Below, in pieces: positions 32,571 to 42,990 of a DNA stretch of 64,000 nt. The DNA is from Phorcus lineatus (lineage: Eukaryota; Mollusca; Gastropoda; Trochida; Trochidae). Below the pieces are notes generated by a model that did no database searches, was not told where the DNA came from, and saw only the letters and a list, made by a program, of their open reading frames with translations. Each line of letters starts with the position of its first letter. The stretch's first letter is position 1. Both the position numbers and the translations under genes were made by a program. Where the stretch lies: contig OV121098.1 in the NCBI GenBank assembly GCA_921293015.1, positions 11,197,016 through 11,261,015 of the forward strand, in the 5' to 3' direction.

Positions 32571-33837
32571 CAGGGATTGGGCAAGACACCTTTCACAATG
32601 GGCAATTTTGAGGTTTTCAGTCTATTTGAGATATTTTGAATGGGTCATTATAAGTTACCATGTGTCCACGAGTTTGATATGGAAATATATCATGTGTTCG
32701 AGTTAAATATCAAACGAGAACGAAGTTCGAGTTTGATATTTCACCCGAACATATGATATATCTCAATATCAAACTCGTGGACACATTTTCGTTCTCGTTT
32801 GATATTTAACTCGAACACATGATATATCTCCATATCAAACTCGTGGACACATGGTAACGTATTTATCTCGACGAGGACCCTTATTTCATGCTTTAAATAT
32901 GACTTGAAAGATTGGATGGGTCAAAATGGCGGCTGATCTTGTCAATGTTATTCTTTTATTTATGAATTTACAAATATGATTTTTATATCACCGTTTAGAG
33001 CACGAAAAGTATAGTCTAGTACCGTGCAGCGGTACTAGACAGAAATAACAGACTAACGAACTGGAATAAATATAACGAATATTGCGGGTTGATTGAGTTT
33101 TGATTGTTTGGTCACGTGACCTCATATATACGTTCCACCTTGGAAACGTTCGATTTGAAGCAGCGCTAAAATCGCCATAAATTCCTGACTCTCATGGCGG
33201 ACCGTCGTGAAAGATGCGATTGAGTTTGAACGTGTCGGACGCATAGAACATGCAGGCATCACAAAATAATGCTTAGGTTGATTTGAATGTTCGATATAAT
33301 TGAGAAGTCGACGATGACCTCGACTACTATGTGTATAGAGATTGGTTTTCTAGTTCACGATTCCAGTCTTCAGCTCACTGATGGACAACCTCGCTACAGG
33401 CAAGTGAACCGGTACGCCAATGGAAAGTCTTGTAACTTGTCAAGGTATTTTCGCACGAACATTTCCTTTTTACAAGAACTTACTTATTCCATTAAAGAAA
33501 AGCGAATGACTTCAATCAGTGGAAAATACACTGAGCTAATAATAGGTTTCAACAAACCAGCGTAGCGTAGCCTTTGTTTACCTAACAGTGGGACAAGGGA
33601 GATAACTCTTGGCAGCACGTCGTCTCTGTTACTAGGGTTGCGCGTGACCCAGTTTAACATAGAAAAATATACCTACGGCATGTGACCGCTTTTAGCCAAT
33701 GAGTAGCTGACATTGCTGTCCAAGTCGAGATAATCCCCTATGTGGCAATAGTAAAATCTCTGATTCTAATGGGCCATTTTTACATGCAATGTACAATGTA
33801 CAAAATGGCCCATGGCCCCTGTCTTTCCCAATCCCTG
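32571..33837. mobile_element. MITE of the CAGGGATTGGG family, split by a nested 1.1-kb element
   Basis: The ends are CAGGGATTGGG at 32571 and CCCAATCCCTG ending at 33837, flanked by ATAATT (32565-32570 and 33838-33843). The first about 85 bp and last about 90 bp match the halves of the intact 175-bp copies at 50731 and 54287. The rest, about 32652-33748, is a separate repeat that inserted in the middle. That repeat recurs in inverse orientation around 55110-57930. Confidence 0.75.
32650..32861. repeat. Three-armed palindrome P5
   Basis: One unit (about 32660-32719) is followed by two inverted copies (about 32725-32786 and 32790-32852). Outer arms of about 70 bp match almost perfectly. The inner hinge is CGAGAACGAAGTTCGAG. 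A decayed arm of the same sequence lies in the related element at about 57850-57900. Confidence 0.8.
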
Positions 33838-34030
33838 ATAATTATTCATTGAATTTCTGAATTTGTCACCTAACTAATTCATGTGATAAGCTTACTTATT
33901 CATTTAGTGAGCTTACTAAAAAATGATTAAAGTATCAATTGGAACCCTAACTCATAAGTCTCAATTTTCACTCATTTTTGTCCATAACCGTAATCTGTCA
34001 AAGTAAATGTATAATACAGTGTTTCCGCTG
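33838..34030. other. Short spacer, nothing recognised
   Basis: AT-rich; contains only the MITE target duplication. Confidence 0.4.
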
Positions 34031-34040
34031 GCATTTTTGA

Positions 34041-34484
34041 CAGTCTGATTAAAATCGACCATGTTCCGAAGAATAAAAGTTTCAAAATATTGACTCTACC
34101 GAGATTCGAACTCTATATTTGTAGGCTATCTTCTCCACTAGGTCTGACCGCAGCCTACTGTAGCGCACGTTCTTACGTAAACACAGCTAACCAATCACAA
34201 TGCGTGCAGCAAAAGCATTCGGTATCAGTAGCTAGGGGCAAGTAACTCTCATTCACCATTCGTTAACATTGACTGCTGCTATCCTTATTTTAAACGCGAT
34301 GATGCGATTGGTTCGCTAATGACTAGGTTTTGTATGCGCTAAACTGGTGTCAGCACGTGCGCTACAGTAGGCTGCGGTCAGACCTAGTGGAGAAGATAGC
34401 CTACAAATATAGAGTTCGAATCTCCATAGAGTCAATATTTTGAAACTTTTATTCTTCGGAACATGGTCGATTTTAATCAGACTG
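34041..34484. mobile_element. MULE foldback element with about 130-bp terminal repeats
   Basis: The left arm (34041-34170) and right arm (34355-34484) are near-perfect reverse complements beginning CAGTCTGATTAAAATCGACC. GCATTTTTGA is duplicated exactly at 34031-34040 and 34485-34494. A 10-bp TSD and long TIRs fit Mutator-like elements. Its ends and spacer match the MULE coding fragment at 28339-29220, so it is a deletion derivative of that family. Confidence 0.85.
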
Positions 34485-34494
34485 GCATTTTTGA

Positions 34495-35300
34495 CAGCCG
34501 GTCATCATGTCCGACGGCTTTGAAAAATACTGGACATTTAAATTTTTTACCGGTCAGATAAATGTAGCTAGTAAATGTTTCATTTGCTGATTTTTTGCTA
34601 GTAATAATATTACCTGCGTCATCTTCTGATTTTCTCTTTGGTTCGTTTGATTTTGCCACCAAAGTAGGAAGAAAGATTCGTCTGCTTTTTCATTGTCGAA
34701 AAAACGTGTATACATTCGTAAATGATCGGAATAAGTCGATAATTTCCGTATACATTTCACGCATACATTGAAACTGAGGTCAATAAATTCAGCTGCAGTT
34801 ATTCGAATGATTATGTCATGCGCACTTTGTTGCGTTCTATTTCAAGCTACAGAAGCGAGTGGGATTTCCAGACAAATATGATCGGGGTATCGCATCACTA
34901 GATGTTACGAGTGTTTTTTTTCAAATAAAGGTTTATGAAATGAGTTTCACAGCTTGTTATTTAATCAGACATCATGTCCGACAGGTTTTTTAAATACCGG
35001 ACAATCATTTTTTTTATCGGACTATGACCGGTATTTATCGGACAACGGAAACACTGTAATATAAATTTTTTTAAACTATGACATCTGAAAAATAAGATGA
35101 CCACTGATAAAATCCGACATTTGAAAACATACCTTAATACATTTTTGGTTCCGATTATAATTAAGCTGATTGTCAACCTTGCCAACAGTTGGGGGGGAAA
35201 TGAAAAAAAAAAATCACTTTAAATTGCTTATGCTGGTCTTCTCTCGCTGTGGGAAGTGCCCATTCTCCTTGTAGGGATCAGCAAGTGACATAACTTTTTA
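34495..35300. other. Region without a supported gene
   Basis: Two short stretches (about 34490-34560 and 34965-35045) are similar to each other (CATCATGTCCGAC...CCGGACA), suggesting a small diverged repeat. No coding is supported. Confidence 0.4.
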
Positions 35301-35318
35301 ATAAGGGTGTAACGATAC

Positions 35319-35510
35319 AGGAGAGTGGAGCACAGTGGTGTAGTGGTTAGCGTGCTGGCCCTTCACGCCGACGACTCGGGTTCGAATCCCGGTGGAGACA
35401 CCAAAAATTTGCGACCTGGGTCCAAAACTGTGTTGTGTCCTTTGGCAAGGCACTTCATCCACATTGCATTCAGTCCACCCAGCTGTTAAAAGAGAGTCGT
35501 GTTACACTAG
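35319..35510 (+). mobile_element. tRNA-derived SINE
   Basis: 35330-35402 is tRNA-like: an A-box region GTGGTGTAGTGGTTAGCGTG and a perfect B box GGTTCGAATCCC, so a Pol III promoter is present. The body continues with TCCTTTGGCAAGGCACTT and CAGTCCACCCAGCTGTTAAA. These are conserved words of metazoan SINE/L2-type domains. The anticodon loop (CCTTCAC) suggests a tRNA-Glu-like ancestor. It sits inside another repeat (GGGTGTAACGATACA... / ...GATCACGACACGATATG). No clear TSD was found. Confidence 0.7.
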
Positions 35511-37057
35511 TTACACTACGTATCTCAATATTTGGATCACGACACGATATGTATCCCCTGTTTTCCAACGTCAGGAGATATTTGAAAATATAGAAGTCAT
35601 TTAATTGCAAAGTCCGAGTACTACTGAGTACTTCAAACATTGAAACAATAACCATTTTTTTCCAAGTTCAAATGTGCCGCGCAATTGCTGGATACACACA
35701 ATTGAAAATTAGTTCCTGCACTTCTAAAACAATTTTGGGGGAGTGATCATGCAAAATAATTAAAGGTCCCACTGATTATTTTGTTGTTTGCGCAATATAA
35801 AATTATAATTTACATAAGATGAAATTTAAAAATTTAAAATCTCTCCACTGAAAACACGTAAATTGTTTCATTGTAAACATCAGGTCATTTTATAATAATG
35901 TAACAATAGCGGCAACAGCCAATGGAAAGAAAGTTCTTTAACTTAGCAACATGGTTTCGCAATCATATTTCTTGTTTCAAAATCGTTTCTGCCGAAGCAA
36001 TTCGTTTTACTTCAATTTCTCACGGAAATTAATTATGTTAAACACGCCCACATGCGTGGTTATCAGGGATCATAAGCAGCCAGACGACCCATGCATGTGG
36101 TTTGATTTGTCAAATTGCTGTCAACTCGAGAAAGTTTCAATGGCGCAAAAGAGAAGAATTTTCGTGCGTTGTAACCAGAATTCGAGAAATTCAACTCAAG
36201 TTGACAAAAATGAGGATGAAATTTTAGTTGAAACAAACGACGATTCGCTGTTAAAAAACATAGCTTCGACAATGGTTGCACTTGTTCTAAAGAAAGTAAG
36301 TTCGAACCGAAACTCCAAACACCTTGGATAAAACCATACTTATGGCTGAAACAAAGTGATAAATTTGAAATGATCTGTGAATTTTGCATGAAATCTTGTA
36401 AGAATAACCCTTTCACTACGGGATGTACAAACTTCCGAACATCGACACTCACACTTCACATGGAATCAAATGATCATATTCACTCAGCGAAAGATAATGT
36501 TCTTCGTGCAAATTTTGAACAAAGGTTAATGATAAATTTGCAGAAAAAGAGGCAGCCCTTGTATATGCAATGAGAACAATGTTTTATTTAGTGAAACGTA
36601 ACATCGCCCTCTGCAATTATCCGAGTATGCTTGGAACGCAAGAGGAAAATAGTTGGACTTGTAGGAGGCTATGCCACATACTCATCGATGATGACTGCAT
36701 TGGATTTTATCGATACATTTGACGAGGTGATTTCAACAAAAATTGACCAAACAATTGACGCAAGTGATTTTGTAACCATACTCATTCATGAAAGCACAGA
36801 CATTTGTGTTCAGAAAAAGTTGGTCATATATTGCAAAACTGTGGATAAAGATCTCAACATTAAAACATTCTTTCTAGGAAATCTGAAATTGTGTGACATA
36901 AGTGTGACAGAAGAAGTTCTTTTCAATGAACTGACCTCCTTTCTGCAAACTAGGGGAATAACATGGTCTAAAATAATTGGATTCCACTCTGACGAAGCTT
37001 CAATTATGACTGGAAGAAAATCAGGTGTAGCTACATGCACAAAGGAGGTTCATTGCA

Positions 37058-37614
37058 CAATCTAGTTCAAACTAGCTGTAATATAATACGTCCCGAAGTC
37101 CGTTATTACATCTAGCGAATTACAGGTATACTCCGTGTCGAGCAGGCGCGAACATCAACCAATCAAAAACGTGCTGGCCCAGCTCTTCGAATCGCGGGTC
37201 AATGCGATTGTTTTGCCGTTCTTTGCCCCTCGATTACAAAATCCAAATGTTACCGATGTTTCGAAGTGAATTATCTTGAAATATATTATGACAGCATACA
37301 TTCTGTACTGATAATGTTGACGAATATTTTTTGGTTGTTTATTTGGTAATTTCTGCAAAAGTAAATCAACCCATTTGGTCAAACAATGACAAAAGAACTA
37401 TTAAAGGATATATATAGACAAACGTACGGTAAACGTTTGGATGTGACATTAACCAAGATGCAAAAGAAACCCGTCCTTGATTGGTTGAAAGCTGTCTTCC
37501 TGCCCTCATTTTATTGGTCGGTTCAAAACTAGTCAAAGGTCAGCTGAACATGACCTCAATCAGTAAGTCTCTAGATGTATTGACGGATCAATACATCTAG
37601 TTTTAACTAGATTG
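37058..37614. mobile_element. 557-bp MITE with 9-bp TSD (MULE-like)
   Basis: The ends are CAATCTAGTTCAAACTAG and its near inverse CTAGTTTTAACTAGATTG. TTCATTGCA is duplicated at 37049-37057 and 37615-37623. A 9-bp TSD suggests a Mutator-like element. The right subterminal part contains a perfect hairpin CTAGATGTATTG...CAATACATCTAG (37571-37600). Confidence 0.8.
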
Positions 37615-37888
37615 TTCATTGCATTGCCCACAGACTAAATCTCTGCACTTCTAAAGCTGCAGATAATGTGAAGTGCATGAAGAAACTTTTCAGAAAACCC
37701 TCACTGACTTGTTTTATTTCTTCAGCAAGTCTACAGCCAGAAGTGAGGAGCTGAAAAGCATACAAGCAACATTGGATTCTCCTTTGGCGACAATCAAGGA
37801 AGTGCATGAAATTAGATGGATATCTTTTTACAACTCTATCAGTGCAGTATACAAATCAATTGGGGCACTTGCCACCTACTTCAAAAAC

Positions 37889-38418
37889 TAGTGGTGTAAC
37901 GATTCATCGATAGTATCGATGTTTGCAATGTCTACTACGCGATACGAGTGCATCGATACAAAACACACAGACAATATATCAGGATATTTATATCGTGAGG
38001 GTCCACGATACATCGATGTATCGCCATAAGAGACAATATATCCTGATACTGGTAACATAATATGTTACATACAAATAAGTCTCTATTTCAGAGATTAGAG
38101 TGATCACACAAACAGAAACTTTATGATAATTCTGATATTTTATCTGCAATTTCTCAACCTCTCTTATTTTGCGATTTCCCTTCACGTAATGTTTATGACA
38201 GTTTTGCATCTAAGAAAAAAATTACTTTTCTATGTCCTTTATATTCTACTTTCATGAAATGTAGAGCATCGTGATACTTATTGTATCGCAACCACTGTAT
38301 CGCGATGATAATCGTCTCGCAGGTTCCCTTGCAATACTTCAATAATATATTGTCTCGCGTAATAAAACTGAAATCGGGATATATCGTCTCGCCACTGAGG
38401 CCACGATACACAGGTCTA
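37889..38418. mobile_element. hAT-like MITE (TGTAACGAT family) with 8-bp TSD
   Basis: TCAAAAAC is duplicated at 37881-37888 and 38419-38426. The left end is TAGTGGTGTAACGATTCATCG and the right end in inverse is TAGACCTGTGTATCGTGG. The interior repeats ATCGATAC-type words. An 8-bp TSD fits hAT. A partial second copy lies at 40478-40575. Confidence 0.75.
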
Positions 38419-38556
38419 TCAAAAACACAGAAAAGACAGTTCAAGAGCAGAGTCTCTCTACTCAAGGTTGACAGACTTCACATTGATTGCAACACTTTAC
38501 ATGATAATAGACATCATTCCACAACTAGAAGCCCTCAGTATGGTGTTCCAAAAGCC

Positions 38557-38674
38557 GGGGCCTCTTTTCACAAAGCAACCTTAACTAAGGTTAACCTTAA
38601 CTCCCATACTTTAACTTTGCACTAATTTACCTTAAGGACTTACGATCACCTTAGGGCTTTGTGAAAGGAGGCCC
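38557..38674. mobile_element. 118-bp MITE with GGCCTC...CACAAAGC ends
   Basis: The left end GGGCCTCTTTTCACAAAGC and right end GCTTTGTGAAAGGAGGCCC are near-perfect inverted repeats. The middle has repeated TTAACTAAGGTTAACCTTAA words. It lies between two codons of the hAT pseudogene. Similar short foldback MITEs are common in marine invertebrates. Confidence 0.8.
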
Positions 38675-38711
38675 AGATCTAGATATTGCAGCAGTTCAGT
38701 CAGCCATTGAT

Positions 38712-38907
38712 GGTGTTTATGCAGCCATTGCAACAGCCAAATCAGGGAAAAGTTACTACAAACAGCTTCTTGACATGTCCCACACCAAGGTCAAGGATGG
38801 GAAACTTACGGTGTTCATGCAGCCATTGCAACAGCCAAATCAGGGAAAAGTTACTACAAACAGCTTCTTGACATGTCCCACACCAAGGTCAAGGATGGGA
38901 AACTTAC
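38712..38907 (+). repeat. 98-bp tandem duplication in the hAT pseudogene
   Basis: Two near-identical copies (38712-38809 and 38810-38907) cover the KSYYKQLLDMSHTKVKDGKLTV coding region. The length is not a multiple of three, so it shifts the frame. Confidence 0.9.
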
Positions 38908-39394
38908 GGTGAATGGGATAAGTGAGTCAAACAGCTCTAGAGGAAAAACATTTAAAGCTGCCAAAGAAGAATTTGTGAAAAGTAGGGATGACTTTTTGTG
39001 CAAATTGGTTGAACAATTAAAAAAGACATTTCCACAACAAAACACACGTTTCAACATCCTTCCATATATTGGGCTTTAGACCCATCACCTTTCTTTCTCG
39101 AGAAGACCTCCAGTCCTATGGCCTTCAAGAATTAAACACTATTCTTGAACATTTTGGCAAGACCCATGAAGAATTGCAACAGATTTCACAGCAGATAAAA
39201 ACCATGTGTTGATCGACTCAGAAGCCACAAGGGCTGAGTGGGCCATTGTCAAAGGGATTGTAATAGAGAACAGGTATCCAAGAGACAAGACTGTTACCCT
39301 GTGGAAATTCTTAATGAGGACGACCATGGTGACTTATTCCCAAACTTGATCAACTGCAAACTGCAGACTGTGAACGTGGTTTCAGCTGCCAGAA

Positions 39395-39672
39395 CAGGGG
39401 CGTAGGAGCGAATTTGAAAGGGGGGGGCTTGGATTGAAATTTTGTAACCAAAGGAAACTTGCTGGCTGCTTATCCCAATTTATCATCAATTAGGATGATT
39501 GGATGTTTTAGTTCTACCCTCAGAGTAGTTTTAGAACTACCCTCAAAGTAGTGCATAGTAACTGTTTTGTAACAATACTAGACCAGTTATTGGGAAATAT
39601 GTAGTAGAAAGGGGAAAATAGTCAATTTGAAAAAAACCCAAAAAAAGCCCCCCCCCTGTTCCTTTGCCCCTG
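39395..39672. mobile_element. 278-bp hAT-like MITE, CAGGGGC ends
   Basis: The ends are CAGGGGCGTAGGAGC and the inverse GTTCCTTTGCCCCTG, each followed inward by a G/C homopolymer (GGGGGGGGCTT / AAGCCCCCCCCC). CAGAA is duplicated at 39390-39394 and 39673-39677. It interrupts the C-terminal hAT coding segment. Confidence 0.75.
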
Positions 39673-40224
39673 CAGAATAACATTCACACTAACATAAGAA
39701 ATAAACTGAATCCACAAATGGTCAACAAGCTCATGACAATTCAGTTGGAACGGGCCAATCATCAACATTTGACTTCAGAAAAGCTGTTGTAGTGTGGAAA
39801 GCAAAAAGAGAATTGGCGTCTTTATAAGAAATGAAGTAAGTTTTAGTTAAGTATTAGGAGTAGAAGGCCTCTGGTCTTGTTGACTCCGAGTGATTCTCCC
39901 TCGTACCAAAGTTGGTGAAGTGTTTTTTTGTTGCTTAATAACTTGGATTTACAACGGGTACATTGACTTGATGGGCTACATTGTCAATGATGCTTGGTAA
40001 TAAAAGCCTTCGAAAATGGTCGACAACATTGCATTGTGGGATATTTTAGCGAAAAGGTTGGAACTCCTTAATCAAAATGGCATGGTTGTCAAAAGTTATC
40101 AGTTCCCTTGAGGCACGCCAATATCTTTATTAAAATGACAAACCTTAGTACTTTAATATTCAAAATGATGGGGTTTTCTAAATTAAAAATACCACCAATG
40201 AAGTCTCAACAAACTGCGTTAAAG

Positions 40225-40345
40225 AGGTCCATTTATTATATTTCAAATGGTGAAATATGCTATTTATCAGTGAAAATAAAACCCGTATTTTCACTAAGTG
40301 AAATAAAAATGGTTTTCTACTCTGTAAATATCCTCTATTTCCTTA
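40225..40345. repeat. Dispersed repeat with TTTCAC...GTGAAA inverted words, copy 1
   Basis: Sequence around GTGAAATATGCTATTTATC and AAACCCGTATTTTCAC recurs as its reverse complement at 53160-53250. Interior TTTCACT(A)AGTGAAA is itself palindromic. The identity of the family is unknown. Confidence 0.7.
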
Positions 40346-40477
40346 CAAAAATATCTACAGTGCTGCAATAGCTCTGCTTCATTGGAGCAATGTTGCAACT
40401 TCGATTGACATTGTCCCAGGAGTGAAACCGTTGTCTATGATTTTAAAGTCGTAACTGTTCATTAACTACATAGGTCC

Positions 40478-40575
40478 TAGTGGTGTAACGATCATCGATA
40501 GTATCGATGTTTGTATCGTCTACAATGCGATACGAGTGCATCGATACAAAATATGTTTAGACAATATATCATGAG
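40478..40575. mobile_element. Partial copy of the TGTAACGAT hAT-like MITE
   Basis: TAGTGGTGTAACGATCATCG to about 40575 matches the left end of the element at 37889. The rest is lost. Confidence 0.7.
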
Positions 40576-41099
40576 TGATTATTGGCCTGAAAAAGTGATC
40601 AAATAAAATTTATTTGGGTCAAGTGTAGTTTCATTACCCCTGTGTCCAGTTGAATTTTTAGAATCCTGCATTTGCCCACTTAAATGTACAATAAGAACTT
40701 CAGTGTGTGGAGTTTGTGTTTCTACCATACATACTTGTTTAGCCTGGTTCTTATTACCTGATTTACAGATCTGCCTAACCTATAATATTGTAGGGTTCTA
40801 ATTCCATCCAAGTTCTATTCCAAATAAAAACAAATGTCAATTCCTCAAGTTTATTCCCAACTAGAAGAGTTGAAGATTGACTGAAACAACAGAAAATAGG
40901 GATAATAAGTTTCAGTCAGCACAGACATGTTTAACACACAGAAAATAGTCAACATTCATTCACTGACAAAATAACTTTTGATAGCTGCTATGAATAATCT
41001 TAAATTTACTAAATTAACATTGTACTTCCCAATGAAAGGCATAAAGCAATAAGTTGTAGTACATACCATTTTGTTTGACCTTCTAATCCATGTGAATAG
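40576..41099. other. Region without a supported gene
   Basis: AT-rich spacer before the truncated end of the DIRS-like element. Confidence 0.4.
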
Positions 41100-42277
41100 C
41101 AACTGAGATGTGGGAGACCAGCTTAAAATGTGCTGATTCCAATGTGCACCCCAGCCTGCGTGCGCAAGGTCCACCACTGAAGTTCCCGGCAAACCAGGTT
41201 CGTAGGCACAATCTTGGAGTCCAGAGGGAGATGACGGCAGCTGTTGATCCAAGATTGAATGTGGCGCAGGTTCAGCTGACCGCGCGTGGTGAAGGCCTGA
41301 ACCGACATAAGAGAACCCACCAGAGACATCCATCTCCTGAGAGAATGTTTCTTGCTGGTATCGGTTAGAAGTTGGACAGAAGACTGTATCGTTGTCCAAC
41401 TGCCTCTGATGGAGCAATGGTTGAGGTTGTCGATTCCAACATGGCTCCCAGGAACTTGATCCGAAAGGACGGGTTTAACTCTGACTTGTCCGGATGAATA
41501 ATTCAGCCCAAGCGGGTGAAAACATGACTGACCAGCCTCAGGTGGTATCGGAGGGTAGATTGATCCTGATGACGTATCAAAAAATCGTCTAGGTACCCGT
41601 GAATAAACACGTAATTTAAGTGAAGGAACTGGAGAACCGGGGTTGTGACTTTGGTGAACAGCTATGGGGCAATGGAGATCCCGAAAGGAAGCACCTTGAA
41701 TTGGAACCAGCGGTTGTTGTGGGCAAAACGAAGGAACTTCCGGGATTTGAGATGGATAGGGATGTGTAAGTATGCATCCTTCAAGTCGAGGCTGGCAAAC
41801 AAAGACTGTGGAAGATTCAGTTTGTGGACGTTGTTGAGGGATTCCATAGAGAACTTGGGAGATCTGATTAGGAAGGATTTGTTGAGCACTTTTAGATCTA
41901 TAATCCTTCTCATTTCTAATGTGTCCTTCTTTGGCACGTCGGCGGGATCCAACTCCGTAATGGCGTCCTTCTCCAAGAGTTGCTCGATGGCAGTAAGAGC
42001 GGTTTGTAACTTGGGCCCTTGAAGGAAGAATCTTTCCCCTTGAGGATGGACGGCAACTGGCGGAATTCGATCCAACTAAAGGCTGTAGCCTCTGGCGATG
42101 ATCGACAGGATCCACTGAAGGTCGGACACTATCTCCCAATTCCGTAAGAATCGACCAAGACGGCCCCCCACTGCTGAGTGGAAGGTCGGCTGAGGGAAGG
42201 GAATTGTCAAAATAAGTCGAGGGACGGAAGCGGTCGTAAGGGTTCGGTCTGAGAAGGGGAAGTGGCGTGGCAGTCAT
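41100..42277 (-). pseudogene. DIRS-like retrotransposon: reverse transcriptase and start of RNase H
   Basis: On the minus strand, pieces in two frames give a DIRS-type reverse transcriptase. These include RRIIDLKVLNKS, SLDLKDAYLHIPIH, FQFKVLPFGIS and the catalytic HGYLDDFLI near 41585. A start of RNase H (GWGAH) lies near 41150. Stops and frameshifts are present (for example after FGISIAP). The tyrosine recombinase and methyltransferase-like parts expected further 3' are absent, so the element is truncated at about 41100. Confidence 0.8.
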
Positions 42278-42289
42278 CGCCTGTAGCCA

Positions 42290-42990
42290 CCTTTGGATTC
42301 ACGAAAAGGTCCCTTCTGATCCTTCCCTGATGGCATAGGATGATCCTTAGGTTGAGGGGGATGCTGGGTAATTATAACAGCAAAGCAGACGATGTACAGA
42401 TCAATTTATGGACATGTAACTGTGCTGTGGTAAAACACTGAAAACACATTACATAAAGTAAACTAAAGCACTCAAGTTCTTTTAAACATTATTAAGTAGA
42501 GTTATGATGTATACAAATTACTTGACACACACCACGTAATGTTTTTGACCCTGTTAAGAAAGCCGACAGTAACAATCACTTCAGATATGATATAGGTCGC
42601 TGTTCCTTTGTGCACCCCTTTTAATGCAAGCTCCAAACACCGTTGGCTTGTTATATACCGTGCTCAGTCGATGCATGGAGCTTGGTAACCGGAACTTGAA
42701 TTTACTGGAGGGAGGGTATAGTAACAGCATGTAATAACGACTTGCGATTTCCCGACAGTTTATTAATGATCCTCTATGAAGATAAGTTGACAGCTCTTTC
42801 AAAAACGTAAATTAAAAAAAAGTATTTCTATTCAGATTCAATACAAATTTCGTGCACATAATTTATGTTAAAGTGAATAGTAACAAAAAATTATAAAATC
42901 GAAAATATTCGGTTTTCACTGTAACGAATAACGAATACGATTCACTTCCTGCCACGGTTCGATTCACCGAATATACGAATGTATCGTTGC
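42290..42990. mobile_element. Insertion between DIRS gag and RT, hAT-MITE-like right edge
   Basis: The right edge reads GTATCGTTGCAGCTCTAG, the inverse of CTAGAGCTGCAACGATAC. This is a common end of hAT-like MITEs. The left edge (about 42365) is not clear and no TSD was read. The inside is AT-rich without coding. Confidence 0.4.

Larger units (their letters stand above)
36145..39830 (+). pseudogene. hAT transposase pseudogene (BED finger, DDE, dimerisation region) with nested insertions
   Basis: Pieces in several frames line up in order. There is a BED-like finger (CEFCMKSC...NFRTSTLTLHMESNDH, about 36373-36480). A catalytic-core start follows (TILIHESTDICVQKKLVIYCK, then GFHSDEASIMTGRKSG, to 37050). 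An HCIAHRLNLCTSKAAD block follows at 37617-37665, then EVHEIRWISFYNSISAVYKS. The C-terminal dimerisation region runs from 38690 to 39830, including CERGFS. The domain style is that of ZNF862/KIAA1586-like hAT transposases. Frameshifts, a 98-bp tandem duplication and four nested transposons make it inactive. The nested elements insert precisely, so the original order is clear. Confidence 0.85.

Noticed and set aside
33287..33565. 92-codon plus-strand frame
   Set aside because: The related copy near 55130-55330 does not keep the frame and no family is recognised.
35330..35402. Possible true tRNA gene
   Set aside because: Box A and B are good, but the anticodon stem pairs poorly and the sequence continues into a SINE body, so it is a SINE head.
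41123..42277. 384-codon minus-strand frame as an intact protein
   Set aside because: Only parts of it are in the real DIRS reading frame; the RT motifs read in another frame, so it is a mixed shadow of a pseudogene.
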